Source of the DNA: Bacteroidales bacterium
GTDB taxonomy: Bacteria; Bacteroidota; Bacteroidia; Bacteroidales; UBA932
NCBI GenBank assembly: GCA_004552115.1
Contig: SFPH01000016.1
Coordinates: forward strand, 1 to 18,975
Length of the DNA stretch: 18,975 nt
Direction: 5' to 3'
Shown here: positions 1 through 8,170 of the stretch, piece after piece
How positions within the stretch are numbered: position 1 is the stretch's first letter
Layout: the number at the start of each line of letters is the position of its first letter
Program-made: the position numbers and the translations under genes
Notes under the pieces: generated by a model
Seen by the model: only the letters and a program-made list of their open reading frames with translations
Databases searched by the model: none
Told to the model about the DNA's origin: nothing

Positions 1-130
1 CACGTCTCAGAAAAGGAGAATGGCAGCCTTCACAGAGACCGGTGCAGTTCGATATGTCAATGGCCAATGTGAGCCTGTCGGGAATCTCCTCAAGGACCAC
101 ATTGGTCATTTCAGGTACGTATTTAATCAT
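1..130 (-). CDS. nrdG: Anaerobic ribonucleotide reductase activating protein, N-terminal part (runs off window)
   Basis: Radical SAM activase that uses S-adenosylmethionine and a [4Fe-4S] cluster to put the glycyl radical on NrdD. Only the first 43 residues are in the window, read from an ATG at 128-130 toward base 1. The segment IDISNCTGLCEGCHSPF carries the cluster motif CxxxCxxC at Cys29, Cys33 and Cys36, which is the usual NrdG spacing. It starts 14 nt after the nrdD stop, so the two are almost certainly one transcript, the normal nrdDG order. The rest of the gene, including the SAM-binding region, lies outside the window and cannot be judged. The motif together with the position after nrdD leaves little room for another radical SAM enzyme. 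Confidence 0.93.
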   Translation of the reverse strand, partial: MIKYVPEMTNVVLEEIPDRLTLAIDISNCTGLCEGCHSPFLRR

Positions 131-144
131 ATTGTACGGTCAAC

Positions 145-2334
145 CTATTCAGCAACATAGAACCTGTGCGAAGCCTCCTCCTGACGCATCTCGCTGAATG
201 AGGACACGCGCTTCAGATATCCGATGACCCTGGTCAGATAGTCCAGATTGCGGCTGCCGCATTTAGGGCATACGTCAAGGGTATCCTTGCTGATGTAGCC
301 GCATTCGTTGCATACCGTATTGCGGCAGTTGAATGTGAAATAGTTCGTTCCGTAATGCGCTGCCACCTTGAGGAGCTGACGGTACTGGTCCTTGCCGAGG
401 TGCTCCGCAATGTTCATGTGCAGGGCTGAACCGCCGTCAAGATACTTGACATAGTCCTCTCCGTGCATCTTGAACTTGTCAATCATCGAAAGTGACTCAT
501 CCTCAGGGTTGTAGAAGTAGGAGCTGTACATATTGTGCTTAGGCGAGACGAAGAATCCGTCCTTTGCATCCCACTTGTAGTTCTTTCCTGAAAGGTTCTC
601 TCCCGGCACGAACTCGGTGTTGAACATCGCATCCTTGGTCCTGTCCTTGCGGTTGGCCACGTTGATGGTCTCGAGGATGGTGTTCACGAACTCCTTGTAC
701 TCGTCGTTAGGAGAAATGGTGAGACCGAGGAACTCGGCAGCATCTGTAAGACCATTCACGCCGACGGTAAGATACTGCTTGCGCATATCGATGAAGCCGG
801 CCTTGTAAACGTCGAGCATGTCTGCCGCGAGGAAGTCCTTGATAATCTCGTTGAATGCGTTCTGATACTTGTGTACCTTCTGGGTCATCTCGCTGATCTC
901 TTCGTCAATGACCTTGTAGAGCTCGGCCCTGTCGTATTTGAGGTCGGCCGGAACCGGCTGGCCTGCAGGGAGTTCCACATTGAGAGCCTCCTTGAAGTAC
1001 TTCCTGGCGGCAATCTGGATGATACGGTTCAGGTTTATTGTCATCACGGACTTGGAACCGGTAGCCACCGAGGCCGTACCCATCGAGTACTGGTGGGTGG
1101 TGTGGTTGTGGTCAGCATCCGAGGTATCCAGGTCTGTGAGGGAGTTGCGCAGACGGCAGCAGCTTGAAAGGCTGTCCGGGCTGTTGGAAAGGTAGCAGAA
1201 GAAGCTGTGTCCCTTCGCCCACATCTCGGCCGTGAAGTCGGCATACTCCTTGTCCGCGAAATCGTCTCCGCCGTCGGTAAGCAGGGCCATGGTCTCTACC
1301 GGGAAGGTGAGGATGTAGTTGTTCCTCTCCTCATTGAACCAGTTCATGAAATGCTTCTGGAGCCAGGAGAGAGTCTCCCACTTCGGCTTGGAGCCGTCCG
1401 GGAAGGTGAATTCGCCGAATACTCCGCGGAAATAAGGCTCGTCGAAGTAGCCGATGTTCCAGAACACGGTCTGGTATCCCCTGTTGCCCGCAGGCATGTT
1501 CATGGAGTGCACGACCTGCTGGAAATAATTGTCGATGACCTTGACGAGAGTACGCTTCTTGAGATTGTTCTCCACCACCTCGTCGAGACGGGTCAGGTAG
1601 TCGTCGCCATAGTCCTTCCTGATGAAGTAGTCGAAATACATCAGGAACTCAGGAGTGGCCACGGCTCCCATGAACTGGGAAGACACCGAGTAAACAAGGT
1701 TGATGAACTCGCCGCAGAAGGACTTGAGGTCGGTAGGGGCTATGGACACGCCGCCGAGCTCCCTGAGGCCGCTCTCGAGGAAAGGATACATGGTGATGGC
1801 CACGCAGTAAGGGTAGCCGGGAGTTCCGCTCTCGTCGTGCTTGTAGAGAACGTGGCTCTCAAGATCCTCGATGTACTGGTCGGCAAGCTTCCTGCCGTAC
1901 ATCGCCTTGATCTTGTCCTTCATGATGTAGCGGTTCTGCTTGATGTTGTTCTCCTTGTAGAGCTCCTGGCCGAGTGTCACGATGTTCTTGCGGGTGACAT
2001 TGGCATTGGCGTCGAACTTGGAGCCGGTAGCGGCGTTCGATGCCTTGATATAGTCGCGGATGAAGTCTCTCTTCTTGCGGAGGTCGAGACCCTGGTCGAA
2101 TTTCTCGATGTAGGCCAGGGCAACCTTCTTGTTGATGGACATCAGGGACTCGACCACCTGACGCCTGATCTCGCGGCTTGAAATCTGGTCGTAGATATAG
2201 AGGTTGTCCACGACAGAAACGACCACTTCCTCAGGGCATTTTTCCCCGGCGGTCTTGTACGCTTCGCGGATTCCGCGCATCAGCTTATCCTTGTCAAACT
2301 CCTCGACAGAGCCATTAGTCTTCCTTACGTCCAT
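145..2334 (-). CDS. nrdD: Anaerobic (class III) ribonucleoside-triphosphate reductase
   Basis: Cytosolic glycyl-radical enzyme that reduces ribonucleoside triphosphates to deoxyribonucleotides without oxygen. The 729-residue protein has full family length. Residues 1-90 form an ATP-cone allosteric domain (MDVRKTNGSVEEFDKDKL). The SSCCRLRN segment holds the expected substrate-site cysteines, Cys392 and Cys393. Near the end are four zinc-binding cysteines, 675/678/689/692 (CNEC and CPKC), and the radical loop RVIGYL with Gly705 as the predicted radical residue. It is the first gene of an nrdDG operon and has its own Bacteroidetes-type promoter at 2398-2428. No aerobic reductase gene is in the window. 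Identity is secure; whether the reductant is formate or a thioredoxin-like protein was not resolved. Confidence 0.98.
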   Translation of the reverse strand: MDVRKTNGSVEEFDKDKLMRGIREAYKTAGEKCPEEVVVSVVDNLYIYDQISSREIRRQVVESLMSINKKVALAYIEKFDQGLDLRKKRDFIRDYIKASNAATGSKFDANANVTRKNIVTLGQELYKENNIKQNRYIMKDKIKAMYGRKLADQYIEDLESHVLYKHDESGTPGYPYCVAITMYPFLESGLRELGGVSIAPTDLKSFCGEFINLVYSVSSQFMGAVATPEFLMYFDYFIRKDYGDDYLTRLDEVVENNLKKRTLVKVIDNYFQQVVHSMNMPAGNRGYQTVFWNIGYFDEPYFRGVFGEFTFPDGSKPKWETLSWLQKHFMNWFNEERNNYILTFPVETMALLTDGGDDFADKEYADFTAEMWAKGHSFFCYLSNSPDSLSSCCRLRNSLTDLDTSDADHNHTTHQYSMGTASVATGSKSVMTINLNRIIQIAARKYFKEALNVELPAGQPVPADLKYDRAELYKVIDEEISEMTQKVHKYQNAFNEIIKDFLAADMLDVYKAGFIDMRKQYLTVGVNGLTDAAEFLGLTISPNDEYKEFVNTILETINVANRKDRTKDAMFNTEFVPGENLSGKNYKWDAKDGFFVSPKHNMYSSYFYNPEDESLSMIDKFKMHGEDYVKYLDGGSALHMNIAEHLGKDQYRQLLKVAAHYGTNYFTFNCRNTVCNECGYISKDTLDVCPKCGSRNLDYLTRVIGYLKRVSSFSEMRQEEASHRFYVAE

Positions 2335-2397
2335 TGCGTGAATATATTAATGATTTTAGTATTATCGGTAAGAATTGCGGTATGCAGATACTTGCTG

Positions 2398-2428
2398 CAA
2401 ATGTAGAAACTTTGGCCCCCATATCAAA
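2398..2428 (-). promoter_or_regulatory. Bacteroidetes-type promoter of nrdDG
   Basis: On the minus strand TTTG (2425-2428) is followed after exactly 19 nt by TACATTTG (2398-2405), matching the Bacteroidetes sigma consensus TTTG-N19-21-TAnnTTTG. A start of transcription near 2391 would leave a leader of about 57 nt before nrdD. A 5-bp inverted repeat, TGCAG (2383-2387) and CTGCA (2395-2399), straddles the predicted start and could be an operator. This is pattern matching only. Confidence 0.7.
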
Positions 2429-2459
2429 AGAAAACGGAGATTAAAGTTTTCAACATAGT

Positions 2460-2505
2460 TTTTGACAAATGGCGCCCTGCTGCCGCAGAACGCCATCCGT
2501 CAAAA
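2460..2505 (-). terminator. Long hairpin ending the transporter/purine operon
   Basis: In the minus-strand transcript this folds as 21 consecutive pairs around a GGCA tetraloop: TTTTGAC/GTCAAAA, two G-U pairs, ATGGCG/CGCCAT, then TTCTGC/GCAGGG. All four non-Watson-Crick positions are G-U in the minus-strand RNA and would be A-C mismatches in a plus-strand RNA, so the structure belongs to minus-strand transcription. It lies about 30 nt past the permease stop and upstream of the nrdD promoter. No clear U-run follows the 3' arm, so it may act as an RNA-end stabiliser or a non-canonical terminator. Confidence 0.65.
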
Positions 2506-2537
2506 TAACAAAAATGCTATGTATTTAATATTCAATA

Positions 2538-3845
2538 CTATACAAGAATATATCTCAGGATGAAAAGAAGGGCCAGAATCCACATCATCACCGAAATCTT
2601 CCTGAACTTGCCGGAGATGGCATTGAGAAGCACGAATGATATCATACCGAGCATGATTCCGTCGGAGATGCTGTATGCGAGAGGCATGAGAAGCATTGTG
2701 ACGAAGGCCGGGATTGACTCTGAACAGTCGCCCCAGTCAATATCCTTCACAGGACTCATCATCATCACACCGACAATGAAGAGGACCGGTCCGGTTGCTG
2801 CGCCCGGGATGGCAAGGAAGATTGGAGAGAAGAAGAGGGCGACAGCGAAACAGAGGGCGATTACGAATGAGGTAAGTCCCGTGCGTCCGCCTTCCGATAC
2901 TCCTGAAGCGCTCTCGATATATGTGGTGGTCGTGCTGGTTCCGAACATCGCGCCAGCCACGGTGGCCACAGAATCGGCCATCAGCACTCTGTTGATACCG
3001 TCGACATTGCCCTTCTCATCCACCATGCCTGACTTCACGGACACGCCCACCACAGTTCCGATGGTGTCGAACATATCAATGAAAAGGAATGTGAATACCA
3101 CGACGAGCATATCCCAGCTGAAGATTCTGCCCCACTCGAACTGGCAGAAAATCTCAGATATTGAAGGAGGTGTGGAGACAATGCCGCCGTAATGGGTCAC
3201 TCCCATCGGGATGCCTATCAATGTAGTGGCGATGATGCCGAGAAGCATTCCTCCCCTTACCTTGGTGATGACGAGGACCGAGGTGATCACGAGGCCCGCG
3301 AGAGCCAGAATCACAGTCTTGTCACCCAGGTTCCCGAGGGTCACGGAGGTAGCCTCGCTGCTGACGATGATGCCTGCGGACTTGAGGCCGATGAAGGCGA
3401 TGTAGAGTCCGATTCCGGCTCCGATCGCACGCTTGAGGTTCATCGGTATCGCGTCCACGATGAGTTTCCTGACATTGGTGACCGTCAGGAGAATGAAGAG
3501 AATACCCTCAATGAAGATGGCTGTGAGGGCCATCTTCCAGGAAAATCCCATTCCCAGGCATACGGTATATACAAAGAATGCGTTCAGCCCCATTCCGGGA
3601 GCAAGTCCGAAAGGTTTGCGGGCATAGAGTGCCATCACCATCGTGCCGACAATGGCGGCGAGGGCAGTTGCGGTGAAAACCGCCGCAGTAGGCATTCCCT
3701 GGGAGGCCAGGGCGCTGAATATGCCGGGATTGACGGCCAGGATGTAGGCCATCGTGAGGAAGGTGGTAAGTCCGGCCAGAATCTCGGTGCGGACGCTGTG
3801 CTTCTTTACATCGAAGCCGAATGCTTTAGCGAGAAAAGGTGCCAT
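2538..3845 (-). CDS. Purine nucleobase permease (NCS2, AzgA/PbuG/PurP type)
   Basis: Inner-membrane, probably proton-coupled, nucleobase importer of 435 residues, normal for the AzgA-like branch of NCS2. Signatures run in order: AGLTTFLTMAYIL (24-36), GLAPGMGLNAFF (80-91), FLFIDMFDTIGT (253-264) and GTSTTTTYIESASGV (302-316). Most of the rest is hydrophobic helices. This branch takes adenine, guanine or hypoxanthine, and substrate cannot be read from sequence alone. Because apt lies two genes upstream in the same run, adenine is the favoured inference. The start follows the Tsx-like gene by 38 nt and it is the last gene of the five-gene unit. A xanthine/uracil carrier is unlikely given these motifs. 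Confidence 0.93.
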   Translation of the reverse strand: MAPFLAKAFGFDVKKHSVRTEILAGLTTFLTMAYILAVNPGIFSALASQGMPTAAVFTATALAAIVGTMVMALYARKPFGLAPGMGLNAFFVYTVCLGMGFSWKMALTAIFIEGILFILLTVTNVRKLIVDAIPMNLKRAIGAGIGLYIAFIGLKSAGIIVSSEATSVTLGNLGDKTVILALAGLVITSVLVITKVRGGMLLGIIATTLIGIPMGVTHYGGIVSTPPSISEIFCQFEWGRIFSWDMLVVVFTFLFIDMFDTIGTVVGVSVKSGMVDEKGNVDGINRVLMADSVATVAGAMFGTSTTTTYIESASGVSEGGRTGLTSFVIALCFAVALFFSPIFLAIPGAATGPVLFIVGVMMMSPVKDIDWGDCSESIPAFVTMLLMPLAYSISDGIMLGMISFVLLNAISGKFRKISVMMWILALLFILRYILV

Positions 3846-3883
3846 GGTGTCAAATCGGAATAAGGGTCACTTGGTTTAGACTG

Positions 3884-4663
3884 TCAGAACACCCACTTCG
3901 CTCCAAGGCAAGGACGGCACCAGAATCCCTTTCCGGTACCGAAATCGTATGAAAGCTCGATCTCGCCTCCGACATTGAGATTGTCGACACCGAAATGCCT
4001 GCCGACATTGTACCAGAGCTGCGGCTCGGTAAGGAATACGATATCGGAAGTCTCTGCCTTGGTCCAGTCACGCTCTCCTTTCACGCTTGGACACACAGTA
4101 TGCCGCTCCCACCAGAAATCGGCGAAGCCGCTGAACCTGAGGCCCTTCAGACCGAAGAGATCCTGCATTCCCCAGACTGCGGTGAACTGGAGAGGCACCT
4201 TGGAATGAGGGCGGCTTCCTTCAACCGGCTTGTCATAATGGATATATTTGTACAATACCTTGACGTTCAATGTATTCCTGAAATCCTTGCCGTGGATGAA
4301 CCAGTCGAGGCCGAAAAGGCCGGCGTGATTGATTCCATATCCCTTGTAAACTCCTCCGTTGTATTCCACATGGAGGCTGAGAGGAGAAAGCTTGGTGTTC
4401 TGCCAGAAATTGAGGCAGCGGGCAATCTCGAAGTAAGTTCCCCTCGGGGATACTTTCTCATTGTTCACCTTCTCACCGTAATCATAATCGATGAAGAAGA
4501 AAGTGTTGCCCCATTTGTCACCGTAGAAGCCCTCAAGGGTGGTGGTGACATGCTTCCGGTCTTTTCCGAAGTCGTAGAAAACCTGAAGGTTAGTCTGCGC
4601 CTTGGCCGAAAAAGCGAAGGCAATGGATGCGGCGAGCGCAGCCAGAATTGTTTTTTTTGACAT
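3884..4663 (-). CDS. Tsx-like nucleoside-specific outer-membrane channel (DUF5020-type)
   Basis: Predicted outer-membrane beta-barrel of 259 residues that would let nucleosides or nucleobases into the periplasm. I start it at MSKKTILAAL (ATG at 4661-4663) because that gives a clean signal peptide (hydrophobic core to residue 19, cleavage near SAKA-Q). An upstream in-frame ATG at 4714 would put an unsuited polar stretch in front of it. The mature part alternates aromatic and polar residues (KWGNTFFFIDYDYG, GLRFSGFADFWWE) and ends in Phe (AKWVF), the outer-membrane sorting signal. Family placement rests on the overall pattern, length and purine neighbours, so the class is firmer than the substrate. 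Codons 2-5 contain a run of eight A. Confidence 0.78.
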   Translation of the reverse strand: MSKKTILAALAASIAFAFSAKAQTNLQVFYDFGKDRKHVTTTLEGFYGDKWGNTFFFIDYDYGEKVNNEKVSPRGTYFEIARCLNFWQNTKLSPLSLHVEYNGGVYKGYGINHAGLFGLDWFIHGKDFRNTLNVKVLYKYIHYDKPVEGSRPHSKVPLQFTAVWGMQDLFGLKGLRFSGFADFWWERHTVCPSVKGERDWTKAETSDIVFLTEPQLWYNVGRHFGVDNLNVGGEIELSYDFGTGKGFWCRPCLGAKWVF

Positions 4664-4714
4664 AATGTATAAGGTTTTAAGGTGTTTGCCCCTTGCGGGT
4701 ATGGCCTCCGGCAT

Positions 4715-5239
4715 TTACAGCTGAAGGAGGCTTGTAACATCAACGTCTTCAGGCAGAGCCTTTCTTCCGTCAAGTTCGTCAAGTTCAATGATGAAGTTGG
4801 CATAGACAGTCCTCGGACTGAAACGGCCGATCAGTTTCAGCGCTGCCGCAGCCGACCCGCCTGTCGCCAGCAGGTCATCGTGAAGGAGTACGACATCCTC
4901 GTCCGAAAGCGCATCCTGATGTATCGTCAGGGTATCGGGACCATACTCCTTCATATAGGTCTCCGAATAGGTTTCAGCAGGCAGTTTCCCGGGTTTGCGC
5001 ACAGGGATGAAACCCGCTCCGAGCCTGTAGGCCAGGGCGGACCCCAGAATATAGCCCCTTGCCTCAAGGGACACGACCTTGGTAATCCCCTTGTCCCTGT
5101 ACAATTCATATATGGTGTCCACGGTGAAGCGGAAGGCTTCCGGGTCCTTGAACAAAGTGGTAAGGTCCCAGAACAGGATTCCTTTCTTAGGAAAGTCCGG
5201 AACTGTTCTGAGACCCTTTTTCAGCAATTCGATATCCAT
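4715..5239 (-). CDS. apt: Adenine phosphoribosyltransferase
   Basis: Cytosolic purine-salvage enzyme: adenine plus PRPP gives AMP and pyrophosphate. The 174-residue protein has full family length. The PRPP-binding motif is VVLLHDDLLATGGSAAAA (116-133), with Ser in place of the more usual Thr after TGG. SLEARGYI (57-64) is the conserved early block and RKPGKLP (81-87) the flexible catalytic loop. It starts only 3 nt after the upstream porin stop and sits 51 nt before the Tsx-like channel, so it is translated from the same message as two uptake systems. This coupling suggests that imported adenine is trapped as AMP. The annotation is secure. Confidence 0.97.
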   Translation of the reverse strand: MDIELLKKGLRTVPDFPKKGILFWDLTTLFKDPEAFRFTVDTIYELYRDKGITKVVSLEARGYILGSALAYRLGAGFIPVRKPGKLPAETYSETYMKEYGPDTLTIHQDALSDEDVVLLHDDLLATGGSAAAALKLIGRFSPRTVYANFIIELDELDGRKALPEDVDVTSLLQL

Positions 5240-5242
5240 CGG

Positions 5243-6592
5243 CTAGAATGAGAATTTGACCATCATCTGTACTCTGTGGTTCTCCACGGTATGAAGTCCT
5301 TCCGTGGACAGGCCGTGGGTGGTGTATGTCTTGCCGTTGCCGTACTGGGCGGCAGTGTAGTTGTACTCGAGGCCAAGGGTGAACTTGCCTGCATTGTAGC
5401 ATACGGCAGGGATTACCCTCCACATCTGGTTCATGTACTTCGGAGCATTGGCGCTGAAGTAGAAGTCGGACGGATTGGCGAGTTCGTCGACAGTACCGAG
5501 GTTCTTGATATAGCCTCCCATGAGGGTGGCCTGCCACTTCTTGCCGTAACTCATTGAAGCCCAGGTGGAAGAAGTCTTGAATGGGGTATACTCGTAATGT
5601 CCGTCTTCACATTTCTCGGAGATACCGTAACCGCTCATGAGGTTCATGTGCTCTCCGCCATGGCTGAAGATGGTCTTGGCCTTCACCTCGAACATCTTGC
5701 TCTTGTACTGGAGATAGACATATGGGGACATTGTGGTAATCCTGTCGGAAACCTTGACCTGCATATCTTTGCCCTCATACTGGATTGTACCGTAGCGTCT
5801 TGGCTTGATGCTCAGGAGGTTGGTTCCGATACGGGCAAGAAAGCCATTGTTGCTCTTCAATGTGAGGCCGAGGTAGAATTCAGGCACGCAGGAATACTTG
5901 ATGTAGTCTGATGTAGCCTTGTCCGGTCCCTGTGACTGGTACTGCATCTGCCAGAGAGCGGCAGCCGAGAGCATCACGTTCTTGCCGAAAGATGCGTCTG
6001 CGAGGACCTGAGGGGTACGGCTGAAGGCATTGAAAGGAGCACCTGTCTCAAGGCTGAAGACGTGAGGCTGGTCGGCAGCCATCGGATGCCAGGCCTGTCC
6101 GATCTTCATTGCCACGGCAATAGGAGTGCCGTTCTTCATCTTCATGTCATCCCAGCCGAGGGTAACGTAGGCCTGACGGAGACGGAGCTGGGCGGCGCCG
6201 TTGATCTTCGTGGAAGATGCTGCCGAGAGACCTGAATAGAAGTCGGTCTCGATCTTGGCTCCGAACTTTGTGCGGCCGAACTGGTAACCAGTCACGTCAA
6301 GTCCGAACCTGGAGGTCAATGACAGGAAACGGAATGAGGAAATGGCATTGAGGTCTTCCCCTGCCGCATTGAAATTATTGTCCTTTGGAGCATAGTAGAA
6401 GAGGTCGCCGGTTCCTGCGCTGCTCTCCCTAGTGTCGTATGCGAAGTAATTTCTGATGAATCCGTAGATCTTGATATTGGAAGGTTTCTCGATTTTCTGT
6501 CTTGCTTCCTTTGCCGCAGGCTCTGCCGACATCCTGACGGCAGGCATTGCCATCATTGCGGCAAGCGACATCATTATTGCGATTCTTTTCAT
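5243..6592 (-). CDS. Outer-membrane beta-barrel porin (possibly DcaP-like)
   Basis: 449-residue protein with a signal peptide (MKRIAIMMSLAAMMAMPAV, cleavage near residue 23), a short linker, then a barrel beginning IKIYGFIRNYFAYDTRES. Repeated amphipathic strands follow (FGAKIETDFY, LRLRQAYVTLGW, FTLGLEYNYTAAQYG) and the protein ends MMVKFSF with the terminal Phe needed for BamA-dependent assembly. It starts 16 nt after the dicarboxylate-type symporter gene, so the two probably form an outer/inner-membrane import pair. DcaP porins carry dicarboxylates and the segments look similar, but this one lacks the long N-terminal coiled coil of the Acinetobacter protein. Porin class is firm; the DcaP link and substrate are inference. 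Confidence 0.8.
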   Translation of the reverse strand: MKRIAIMMSLAAMMAMPAVRMSAEPAAKEARQKIEKPSNIKIYGFIRNYFAYDTRESSAGTGDLFYYAPKDNNFNAAGEDLNAISSFRFLSLTSRFGLDVTGYQFGRTKFGAKIETDFYSGLSAASSTKINGAAQLRLRQAYVTLGWDDMKMKNGTPIAVAMKIGQAWHPMAADQPHVFSLETGAPFNAFSRTPQVLADASFGKNVMLSAAALWQMQYQSQGPDKATSDYIKYSCVPEFYLGLTLKSNNGFLARIGTNLLSIKPRRYGTIQYEGKDMQVKVSDRITTMSPYVYLQYKSKMFEVKAKTIFSHGGEHMNLMSGYGISEKCEDGHYEYTPFKTSSTWASMSYGKKWQATLMGGYIKNLGTVDELANPSDFYFSANAPKYMNQMWRVIPAVCYNAGKFTLGLEYNYTAAQYGNGKTYTTHGLSTEGLHTVENHRVQMMVKFSF

Positions 6593-6608
6593 TGTCTTAA
6601 GTTAAGTA

Positions 6609-8075
6609 TTAAATTCCTATGAATATGAGGATTGCATAGCTCAGCACAAAGCCGATCACGCCGATGATGAGACCCACCTTGGTCATATCCTTGACCTGAA
6701 TCAGTCCGGTGGAGTGGGCAATGGCGTTAGGCGGCGTACTGATAGGGAACAGCATGGCGAACGATGTGGAGAGGGCTACGCCGATGATGAGGGCGCGGGC
6801 TCCGCCGACAGGGTCGAGGAGTTCTCCCATTCCCACTCCCACTGCGCAGAGAATAGGCACGAGAAGGTTGGCCGCTGCGGAGTTCGCGATGAAGTTCGAA
6901 AGCAGGTATGCGATGAATCCCGAGAGGAGAAGCACCACGAGCGGTGAGAATGATGCGAACGGAATGGACTCCACGAGGTTCTCGGCGAGGCCTGTCTTGT
7001 TCAATGCGATACCGAGTGCGAATCCTCCGGCGACCATCCAGAGCACGCTCCAGTCGATTTCGCGGAGATCCTCCTTGGTGATGACACCGGTGGCGCAGAA
7101 TACGCCGACAGGAATCATTGCGACCACATTGGCATTGATGCCTGTCACCTTGTCAAGCACCCAGAGAAGGATGGTGACGGCAAAAGTGACCCATACGATA
7201 TATGTCTTGGTGTCAGGCTTCTTCGTATTCTCGATCTTGAGCTCGATCTTATCCGTGGTGAACGGGAAAATCTTCATCAGAACCACCCAGGCGATGAGGA
7301 GGATGACAATGACGAAAGGAACCATCACCATCATCCACTCGCCGAAGCCGACGCCCTGATGCATCGTCTCATTGAGATAACCGAGGGCAATGGCGTTAGG
7401 AGGGGTTCCGATAGGGGTTCCGATACCTCCGACATTGGCGGCAATCGGGATGGCGAGAGCAAGTCCAGCCATGCCTTTCTCTTCTTTCGGCAATGTCCTG
7501 AGGACAGGGGCCAGGAAGGTGAGCATCATTGCGGCGGTGGCCGTGTTGCTCATGAACATGGAGAAGAGCGCAATCACGCAGAGGAATCCGAGAAGGACAA
7601 ACTTTGGCTTGGTTCCGAAAGGCTTCAGGAGCACCTTGGCCAGCTGCACGTCCAGTCCGACCTTGGTGGCTGCTATCGCAAGGATGAAGCCTCCCAGGAA
7701 AAGCATGATGGTAGGATCGGCAAAGGCCGCGAGCAGAGCCTTGTAGCTCACCAGGGTTCCGAGATTGGCGGTATCCCCCGCAGTTCTCATGAAGAGAGGG
7801 CTGCTGTCGGAAATGGTGAACAGAAGGAGCACGATGATTGTCACGGAAGTGGCCCATGTAGGCAAGACCTCGAACATCCACATCAATGCGGCGAGGGCGA
7901 AGATAGCCACTGTTCTCTGTTCAATGATGGAAAGGATTGGTGTGCCGTTCTCGGCGATTCCGAAGAATGAGCGCGGCACAAACCAGAAGAAAAGGAAGAC
8001 TGCAATAGCGAAAAGCAGCATTACCAGCTTCTTGACCGGAAGGCCGAGCGCAGGTTTTACGGTTTCAGTTGCCAT
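6609..8075 (-). CDS. Divalent anion:sodium symporter (DASS/SLC13 family)
   Basis: Inner-membrane importer of 488 residues, normal family length, for C4-dicarboxylates or related anions. It has the internal two-fold repeat of the family: MSNTATAAMM (175-184) with GTPPNAIALG (223-232), and FIANSAAANL (395-404) with STPPNAIAHS (446-455). In characterised members the paired SNT motifs bind sodium and substrate. Here the second is A-N-S instead of S-N-T, a change worth noting. It heads the five-gene unit, with a promoter at 8130-8160 and a leader of about 48 nt. Substrate (succinate, malate, fumarate, 2-oxoglutarate, sulfate) is not settled by sequence; nearby 2-oxoglutarate genes make a dicarboxylate plausible. 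Confidence 0.93.
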   Translation of the reverse strand: MATETVKPALGLPVKKLVMLLFAIAVFLFFWFVPRSFFGIAENGTPILSIIEQRTVAIFALAALMWMFEVLPTWATSVTIIVLLLFTISDSSPLFMRTAGDTANLGTLVSYKALLAAFADPTIMLFLGGFILAIAATKVGLDVQLAKVLLKPFGTKPKFVLLGFLCVIALFSMFMSNTATAAMMLTFLAPVLRTLPKEEKGMAGLALAIPIAANVGGIGTPIGTPPNAIALGYLNETMHQGVGFGEWMMVMVPFVIVILLIAWVVLMKIFPFTTDKIELKIENTKKPDTKTYIVWVTFAVTILLWVLDKVTGINANVVAMIPVGVFCATGVITKEDLREIDWSVLWMVAGGFALGIALNKTGLAENLVESIPFASFSPLVVLLLSGFIAYLLSNFIANSAAANLLVPILCAVGVGMGELLDPVGGARALIIGVALSTSFAMLFPISTPPNAIAHSTGLIQVKDMTKVGLIIGVIGFVLSYAILIFIGI

Positions 8076-8129
8076 TACGAATAATGTAATATTATTGATT
8101 AATTTTTATTGTTACGTTTCAACAAAATG

Positions 8130-8160
8130 CAAATGTAAACAATTAATGCTACAATCCAAA
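8130..8160 (-). promoter_or_regulatory. Bacteroidetes-type promoter of the DASS-porin-apt-Tsx-permease unit
   Basis: Minus strand: TTTG (8157-8160), 19 nt, TACATTTG (8130-8137), the same spacing and the same extended TACATTTGCA as the nrdD promoter. It lies between the gdhA terminator (8171-8210) and the symporter start, so the five downstream genes should be an independent transcription unit. Confidence 0.72.
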
Positions 8161-8170
8161 CCCATGAACG

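Noticed and set aside
1207..2181. Plus-strand open frame of 324 codons opposite nrdD
   Set aside because: It lies wholly antisense to a well-conserved gene, encodes a Val/Leu/Glu/Asp/His-rich product typical of reverse-frame translation in GC-rich codons, and has no recognisable domain.
3192..3863. Plus-strand open frame of 223 codons opposite the purine permease
   Set aside because: Antisense to the conserved permease, highly polar Gly/Glu/His/Asp composition, no domain; other long plus-strand frames at 4-11.6 kb are similar mirrors of minus-strand genes.
4651..4663. Run of eight A in codons 2-5 of the Tsx-like gene as a phase-variation switch
   Set aside because: Lys-Lys codons after the start are common in signal peptides and eight bases is short; there is no evidence of length variation.
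8080..8096. AATAAT/ATTATT inverted repeat just before the DASS start
   Set aside because: Only A-T pairs with a 5-nt loop in an A/T-rich leader; expected by chance and too weak to claim as an operator or attenuator.
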